From NCBI GenBank assembly GCA_039931435.1, contig JBDTRY010000159.1, positions 1 to 9,017 of the forward strand: a stretch of DNA of 9,017 bases. The letters run 5' to 3'. Below the pieces are notes generated by a model. It was not told the DNA's origin. It saw only the letters and a program-made list of their open reading frames with translations, and ran no database searches. Positions 4,918-9,017 of this stretch are shown here, in pieces (the stretch's first letter is position 1; each line of letters begins with the position of its first letter). The position numbers and the translations under genes are program-made. The DNA is from JBDTRY01 sp039931435 (GTDB lineage: Bacteria; Acidobacteriota; Thermoanaerobaculia; Gp7-AA8).

Positions 4918-5691
4918 ATGGCTTTTCTCGTGCGTTTCATCGATCTCAGTTGCGATCTCGGAGAAGGGTCGTCGCCCGAGGAGTGGCAGATCGAGGAGAG
5001 GCTCTGGCCTCTGATCTCTGCGGCGAATGTGGCCTGTGGCGGGCACGCCGGGGACCGGAACTCGATGGAACTGGCCGTGCACCACGCGCAGCTTCATGGC
5101 GTTCTCCTTGGAGCCCATCCCTCGTATCCGGATCGCATCCACTTCGGACGCCTCTCGGTCGAGATCGATCACGACGAGCTCTGTCGCTTTCTGATCGAAC
5201 AGATCGAGGAGCTTCATGAAATCGCCCTGGACGACGGTTTGCAGTTGCAACGGGTGAAGGCGCACGGAGCGTTGTACAACGACGCCCATCGAGATCCCGC
5301 ACTGGCGAAGATCGTAGTGGCCGCGGCCGGCTCCGTGGACCGGCAGCTGGCGCTTGTTGCTGCTCCAGGGAGTGCAATGCTCAAGGCCGCCGAGAGCGCC
5401 GGAATGAGCGCGATTCGAGAGGCATTCATCGACCGGCGCTACCGTGCCGATGGTTCGCTTCAGCCGCGCAGTGAGGCTGGTGCCCTGCTGCTCGATATTC
5501 ACGAGGCGGCAGATCAGGCGGTCATGCTGGCCTGTGAATCCTCGGTGATCAGTGCGGATGGCCGACGCCTGGCGGTGCCCTTCGATACGCTCTGCATCCA
5601 CGGAGATATGCCCGATGCAGTGGCCCGGCTGGAAGAAAGCCGCAGAAAACTAAAGGACGCGGGTTTCGCGATAGGCCGCGAGTCGCGGTAA
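4918..5691 (+). CDS. pxpA: 5-oxoprolinase subunit A (LamB/YcsF family)
   Basis: This 257-residue protein has the usual length for the family, and all main motifs are present: IDLSCDLGEG (8-17), ANVACGGHAGD (36-46), GAHPSYPDR with FGR (65-78), VKAHGALYN (113-121), EAFIDRRYRADGSLQPR (168-184) and LCIHGD (225-230). One family position differs: the usual VKPHGALYN has Ala at 115. PxpA works with PxpB and PxpC to hydrolyse 5-oxoproline (pyroglutamate) to glutamate with ATP, clearing a by-product that arises from glutamine and glutathione turnover. No pxpB or pxpC lies in the window, although they are commonly adjacent. The start ATG has GAGG at 4908-4911, 6 bases upstream. A 141-bp gap separates it from the RIC gene, and I found no good promoter there. 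Confidence 0.93.
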   Translation: MAFLVRFIDLSCDLGEGSSPEEWQIEERLWPLISAANVACGGHAGDRNSMELAVHHAQLHGVLLGAHPSYPDRIHFGRLSVEIDHDELCRFLIEQIEELHEIALDDGLQLQRVKAHGALYNDAHRDPALAKIVVAAAGSVDRQLALVAAPGSAMLKAAESAGMSAIREAFIDRRYRADGSLQPRSEAGALLLDIHEAADQAVMLACESSVISADGRRLAVPFDTLCIHGDMPDAVARLEESRRKLKDAGFAIGRESR

Positions 5692-5749
5692 CGTGTTCCG
5701 TTTCCGGCCGCGGATCGTGAAGCTTGCCGATATCGTAACGTTGTATCGG

Positions 5750-5778
5750 TTGTCATTCCGGGGTGGTGAACGCATATT
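5750..5778 (+). promoter_or_regulatory. Candidate sigma-70-type promoter for the GAF-PAS gene
   Basis: TTGTCA (5750-5755, 5 of 6 matches to TTGACA) and CATATT (5773-5778, 4 of 6 to TATAAT) are spaced by 17 bp. The start would fall near 5785, giving a leader of about 24 bases. It supports independent transcription of the sensor gene, separate from pxpA 117 bp upstream. Confidence 0.45.
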
Positions 5779-5808
5779 GACAACTCACGCCTTCGAGAGG
5801 AGCCGCAA

Positions 5809-6657
5809 ATGACTCGTGCACTCGATCTTGCAGAACGGCTTGCTGCAATCGTCGCTACTCAGCAGGAGATCGTCTCTAAGGACCTCGATCTGCAGACCGT
5901 TCTCGATACCGTGGTCGTCCGGGCGCAGGACCTGGCCGGTGCCAGCGGCGCAATTATCGAAACCATGCACGACGGTGAGCTGTTGTACAAGGCAGGCAGT
6001 GGAACTGCCACTCCATTCGTCGGGTTCCATTTGTCGATCGAAGGCAGTCTTTCGGGGCGGTGTGTGACCACTGGTGAGGTTCTCAAGTCCGACGACACCG
6101 AGACTGACCCGAGAGTGGATCGCGAGGCCTGCAGGGCCCTCGGAGCGCTTTCGATAATTGTCGTGCCCCTCTCTCACAAAGGAACCCCGGTGGGAGTGCT
6201 GAAAGTCATTTCAGAAAAGCCGTCCCGATTTGACGAGCTCGATCAGTACTCACTGCAGCTTCTGGCCGGCATCATCGCTTCGGCCATGACACACGCCACC
6301 GAGTATCAGGAGAAGGTGGCCTCGGAAAAACGATATCGGCTCCTTTTCGACGAATGTCTGGCCGGAGCCTTCCACTCCACGGTAGACGGACGATTCGTGG
6401 ACTGCAACGAGTCCCTGGCGCAGATGCTCGGCTACGCCTCCCGTCAGGACCTGCTATCCGTTCCCACCTGGGACCTTTATTTCGACCGGCAGGGCCGGGA
6501 GGCGTTCATCGCCGACTTGAAGAGCAGTCGCTCGCTGAAGGATTACCGGTTGAGGCTGAAGAGAAAAGATGGTGAGCCGCTGGATGCCCGGCTGAATGTA
6601 ACGGTGATGCCCGGAGGCAATGAAACATTTCTCGTGGGCACAGTCCTCGATCACTGA
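5809..6657 (+). CDS. GAF-PAS sensor protein without an output domain
   Basis: This 282-residue soluble protein has an N-terminal helix (about 1-25), a GAF domain (about 28-165; the stretch GSLSGRCVTTGEVL at 79-92 and ALGALSIIVVPL at 110-121 are typical) and, after a short helical linker (165-176), a PAS domain (about 175-280; RYRLLFDECLAGAFHS at its start and RLRLKRKDGEPLDARL near its end). It stops at VGTVLDH, where PAS proteins usually continue into a linker and a kinase, GGDEF or other output domain. The sequence after the stop does not resume that frame as a domain. The ligand is unknown. Cys85 in the GAF domain and Cys183 and Cys199 in the PAS domain are visible, but no clear heme or bilin motif can be claimed. 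The start has GAGGAG at 5797-5802, 6 bases upstream. It may signal through a partner protein. The 3' end faces panC across 26 bp with no clear terminator. Confidence 0.86.
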   Translation: MTRALDLAERLAAIVATQQEIVSKDLDLQTVLDTVVVRAQDLAGASGAIIETMHDGELLYKAGSGTATPFVGFHLSIEGSLSGRCVTTGEVLKSDDTETDPRVDREACRALGALSIIVVPLSHKGTPVGVLKVISEKPSRFDELDQYSLQLLAGIIASAMTHATEYQEKVASEKRYRLLFDECLAGAFHSTVDGRFVDCNESLAQMLGYASRQDLLSVPTWDLYFDRQGREAFIADLKSSRSLKDYRLRLKRKDGEPLDARLNVTVMPGGNETFLVGTVLDH

Positions 6658-6683
6658 TACGAAAAATCGCCGGGGACGGACCC

Positions 6684-7583
6684 TCAGGCAGTGGCGGTCT
6701 GGAGAGGGTTGTCTTTCCCTTGCTCTTTTGTGAATCCACGTGGCAGGGGAATGTTGTCGATCAACCTTGTAGTGCCGATGCGAACGGCGCCTACCACTAC
6801 CAGAGGTCTGTGGAGATCTTCGGGCGGAAGAAACGTCTCTGGATCGACCACAGCGAGATAGTCGAGCGTAACTCCAGGCCATTCCTCGAGAGTGAGAACC
6901 ATCATGTTTTCCGCTACCGCGGCGTCGGCCGCTCCTGAACCGAGCACTTCCGCTCCGGCCAACAGGGCTCGATGCAGAGCCGGGGCAAGCACGCGCTCGT
7001 TCTCGGACAGATACCAGTTTCGCGACGACATGGCCAGGCCGTCCTTCTCACGTATGGTCGGAGCGAAGAGGAGTTGGAGCGGGAGTTCCAGGTCGAGCAC
7101 CATGCGCCGGATGACCGCACACTGTTGCGCGTCCTTCTGTCCGAAGACTGCCAGATCGGGCGTGACCATGTTCAGGAGTTTGGCCACGACCGTGGACACA
7201 CCGTCGAAATGACCGGGGCGCCTGGCACCTTCCAGCGGCTCCGACACGCCGGCCACGCGAACGGTCGTTCGCGAGCCTTCCGGGTACATCGTGGCTACGT
7301 CGGGAGCAAAGAGCAGGTCTGCCCCACGCTCCTCGAGCAGTCTGCGGTCACGGTCTTCATCGCGCGGATAGCTGGCAAAGTCTTCGCGCGGTCCGAACTG
7401 AGTCGGGTTCACGAAAATCGAAACGACTATGTAGTCCGCCCCGGCGCTACGGGCGGCATCGACGAGTGAGAGATGGCCCTCGTGAAGAAATCCCATCGTA
7501 GGGACGAATCCGATCTTCGATGCCGTGGATCTCGCAGACCTGATGCGCTGGCGAAGATCGTCGACAGTACGAACGACGATCAC
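6684..7583 (-). CDS. panC: Pantothenate synthetase
   Basis: This 299-residue enzyme joins pantoate and beta-alanine with ATP to give pantothenate, in the cytoplasm. Signature segments are FVPTMGFLHEGH (26-37, with the two nucleotide-binding histidines H34 and H37), SIFVNPTQFGP (55-65), RPGHFDGVSTVVAKLLN (122-138), FGQKDAQQ (147-154), REKDGLAMSSRN (178-189, the KMSKS-like loop) and VGAVRIGTTRLIDN near the C-terminus. It is slightly longer than usual because of a tail of about 16 residues after the last conserved segment. The start is GTG (7583-7581), whose GTGA overlaps the panB stop by four bases. A GGAGAG lies 9 bases upstream within panB. No panD is seen after it, because the next gene is convergent. 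Confidence 0.98.
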   Translation of the reverse strand: MIVVRTVDDLRQRIRSARSTASKIGFVPTMGFLHEGHLSLVDAARSAGADYIVVSIFVNPTQFGPREDFASYPRDEDRDRRLLEERGADLLFAPDVATMYPEGSRTTVRVAGVSEPLEGARRPGHFDGVSTVVAKLLNMVTPDLAVFGQKDAQQCAVIRRMVLDLELPLQLLFAPTIREKDGLAMSSRNWYLSENERVLAPALHRALLAGAEVLGSGAADAAVAENMMVLTLEEWPGVTLDYLAVVDPETFLPPEDLHRPLVVVGAVRIGTTRLIDNIPLPRGFTKEQGKDNPLQTATA

Positions 7584-8476
7584 GGTTTCTTGCTCTCCGG
7601 GATCGGGACCACGTCCGCAGCATCGACGTGTCCATAGAGACGCCGAAGTTCTTCGTCACTGCTGAGATGAAAGGATTCCCTGGAGATGTCGGGGAACTGA
7701 CCATCGCGGACGTCTGACAGAAACCGCGAGACAGCGTCACGCTGAAGCGCGGCGGTGTCGGCGTAACGGCGGACGAACTTCGGGGTGTGCCCTTCATAGA
7801 GGCCTACCAGATCGTGGAACACCAGAACCTGTCCGTCGCAGGCGGGACCGGCACCGATTCCGATCGTGGGGATGGATACATGCTCGGTGATGTAGGCAGC
7901 CAGTTCGGCCGGAACGCACTCCAGAACCAGGGAGAAGCAACCTGCCTGGTCGAGAGCGATAGCTTCATCAATCAGACGCCGGCCGTCATCGGTGGTCTTC
8001 CCCTGAACTTTGAAGCCTCCGAAGGCATTCACCGATTGGGGTGTCAGACCGATGTGGCCCATTACGGGAATCTCGGCATCGAGAATGGCCTCGATCGTTT
8101 TCAGGCGGCTGGGCTTGCCCCCCTCGATTTTCACTGCCTGTGCCCCGGCGTGAATGAAAGCGCCGGCATTTCGGACGGACTCTTCGGTACTGACATGGTA
8201 GGAGAGATAGGGCATGTCGCCGACGACGAGAGCATGCTCGGTTCCCCGAGTCACTGCACGGGTGTGATGAAGCATGTCGGCCATCGTCACGCTGAGGGTG
8301 TCGGAGTATCCCAGAACGACCATCCCCAGGGAGTCGCCGACGAGGATGATATCAGCCCCGGCGGCGTCTACCACGCGGGCGCTGGGGAAGTCATAGGCGG
8401 TGAGCATGCCGATGCGGCGGCTGCCCTTCATGGCCTTTACCGACGGAACCGTGACGCGTTTTTCAGTGGATGCCAT
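7580..8476 (-). CDS. panB: 3-methyl-2-oxobutanoate hydroxymethyltransferase
   Basis: This 298-residue enzyme transfers a hydroxymethyl group from 5,10-methylene-tetrahydrofolate to 2-oxoisovalerate, giving ketopantoate, the first committed step to pantothenate. The fold is a TIM barrel. Expected catalytic residues are in place: D48 in VGDSLGM and D87 in DMPYLSY (metal and substrate binding), E118 in KIEGG, and the general base E186 in LECVP. The conserved GHIGLTPQSVN (140-150), FKVQGK (155-160) and IGIGAGPACDGQVLVFHDL segments are complete. The C-terminal extension of about 30 residues (SSDEELRRLYGHVD...) is longer than in E. coli. The ATG has a strong GGAGGA at 8488-8483 on the minus strand, 6 bases away. 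It overlaps panC by four bases, and the deoxynucleoside kinase gene ends 156 bp upstream in the same direction. Confidence 0.98.
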   Translation of the reverse strand: MASTEKRVTVPSVKAMKGSRRIGMLTAYDFPSARVVDAAGADIILVGDSLGMVVLGYSDTLSVTMADMLHHTRAVTRGTEHALVVGDMPYLSYHVSTEESVRNAGAFIHAGAQAVKIEGGKPSRLKTIEAILDAEIPVMGHIGLTPQSVNAFGGFKVQGKTTDDGRRLIDEAIALDQAGCFSLVLECVPAELAAYITEHVSIPTIGIGAGPACDGQVLVFHDLVGLYEGHTPKFVRRYADTAALQRDAVSRFLSDVRDGQFPDISRESFHLSSDEELRRLYGHVDAADVVPIPESKKP

Positions 8477-8632
8477 CTCATCTCCTCCAGTCAGTCAGAG
8501 GCGGACGGCCATGAGGCGAGGGAGGAACTTTCATCGAACCTGCTGCGGCTGGTTCAGGAGCGACGTCGCCGTGACGATCACCCTCCCTTGTACCGGGCAG
8601 GTTTTCCGAATCTCCCGTCTCGGTCCGTCGAC
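8477..8632 (-). other. 156-bp gap between the kinase gene and panB
   Basis: No gene is supported here. It contains the panB ribosome-binding site (8483-8488) and a 10-base palindrome GCGACGTCGC (8560-8569). I could not identify a convincing -35/-10 pair on the minus strand. Such a gap could hold a separate pan promoter or simply be a loose operon spacer. Confidence 0.5.
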
Positions 8633-9017
8633 TCAGGATCCAAGCGGTGCGTAGTACTGCGTTCCCTTCTGAGCGCCGGCGATCTGCTCGACGAGCGCTT
8701 CAAAATGCTCGGGTGTATGAACAAAGTCGATACCGTTCGTATTCACGACCAGCAGCGGAGTCTCATCATACCTGTAAAAGTAGTGTGCGTAGGCCTCGCT
8801 GACTTCCTGCAGGTACGGGGCGGAGATGGCCTTCTCGTAGGCCCGGCCCCGGCGTTTCACACGACGCAGCAGCGTATCCAGATTGGCCTGCAGATAGATC
8901 ACCAGATCCGGCCGGGGCACGCTCTCCTGAAGCAGTTCGTAAAGCCGGTTGTAGATTCCCAGCTCCGAATCTTCGAGGGTCAGGTAGGCGAAGATCTTGT
9001 CTTTGGCAAAGGTGTAG
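8633..9017 (-). CDS. Deoxynucleoside kinase, dGK/dAK-like (N-terminus off the window)
   Basis: This is the last 127 residues of a kinase that phosphorylates deoxynucleosides to their 5'-monophosphates in nucleotide salvage. The fragment opens with YTFAKDKIFAYLTL, equivalent to the DYxFxKDxIFA segment of bacterial deoxyguanosine/deoxyadenosine kinases. It continues with the VPRPDLVIYLQA strand, then the Arg-rich lid RRVKRRGRAYEKAI, followed by YLQEVSEAYAHYF, PLLVVNTNGIDFV and a C-terminal GTQYYAPLGS. The P-loop lies beyond the window edge. A GTG at 8920 could be read as a start, but it is internal, because the frame and conserved sequence continue unbroken to 9017. Specificity for dA, dG or dC cannot be decided without the N-terminal half. 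Confidence 0.93.
   Translation of the reverse strand, partial: YTFAKDKIFAYLTLEDSELGIYNRLYELLQESVPRPDLVIYLQANLDTLLRRVKRRGRAYEKAISAPYLQEVSEAYAHYFYRYDETPLLVVNTNGIDFVHTPEHFEALVEQIAGAQKGTQYYAPLGS

Noticed and set aside
4783..5601. 272-codon minus-strand open frame opposite pxpA
   Set aside because: Its body is antisense to clear pxpA motifs. The last 31 codons, in the intergenic gap, read fairly naturally, but no ribosome-binding site precedes them, so I do not call a gene.
5752..5760. GTCATTCCG as another copy of the dispersed repeat
   Set aside because: Only nine bases match, no partner arm is present, and it overlaps a plausible -35 box.
8478..8534. 18-codon minus-strand leader peptide before panB
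   Set aside because: It has no good ribosome-binding site, no regulatory codon run and no alternative hairpins that I could find.

Overview
This is bacterial chromosomal DNA, fairly GC-rich, densely coding, with good Shine-Dalgarno sequences and short or overlapping gene junctions. No rRNA, tRNA, CRISPR array, transposase or phage gene is visible. The phylum cannot be fixed from the sequence alone. The order deoxynucleoside kinase-panB-panC, a Tat-type Rieske protein next to a DMSO-reductase-type ferredoxin, and a dispersed GTCATCCCGAGCG-type palindrome would fit a Gemmatimonadota- or Acidobacteriota-like lineage, but this is a guess from memory.

Region 1 (1-2278, + strand) is the 3' part of an operon for a membrane redox module. 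It encodes the C-terminal part of a four-cluster [4Fe-4S] protein of the DMSO reductase B-subunit type, a Tat-motif, membrane-anchored, disulfide-type Rieske protein, a 75-residue protein with two membrane helices (DUF6755-like), and a ten-helix SLAC1/TehA (TDT) anion channel or transporter. The last three genes are joined by ATGA overlaps. A molybdopterin catalytic subunit would be expected upstream, outside the window.

Region 2 (2354-4776, + strand) looks like a nitrosative or redox stress and regulation block. It holds a single-domain hemerythrin-like protein, a Crp/Fnr regulator six bases downstream of it, a 437-bp intergenic region, and a di-iron repair protein of the RIC (YtfE/ScdA) family. 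The intergenic region contains a dispersed palindromic repeat. It also contains a well-formed promoter with a perfect ATGAC-N4-GTCAT dyad centred at -41.5 from the predicted transcription start, the class II activator position used by Fnr/Crp proteins. The likely logic is that the upstream redox module makes or meets reactive nitrogen species, the Crp/Fnr protein senses a related signal, and hemerythrin and RIC limit or repair the damage.

Region 3 (4918-6657, + strand) has a stand-alone 5-oxoprolinase subunit A (pxpA, LamB/YcsF family) and a GAF-PAS sensor protein with no output domain, which has its own candidate promoter.

Region 4 (6684-9017, - strand) converges on region 3. It carries a deoxynucleoside kinase (N-terminus off the window), then panB and panC overlapping by GTGA, for the pantothenate branch of coenzyme A synthesis.
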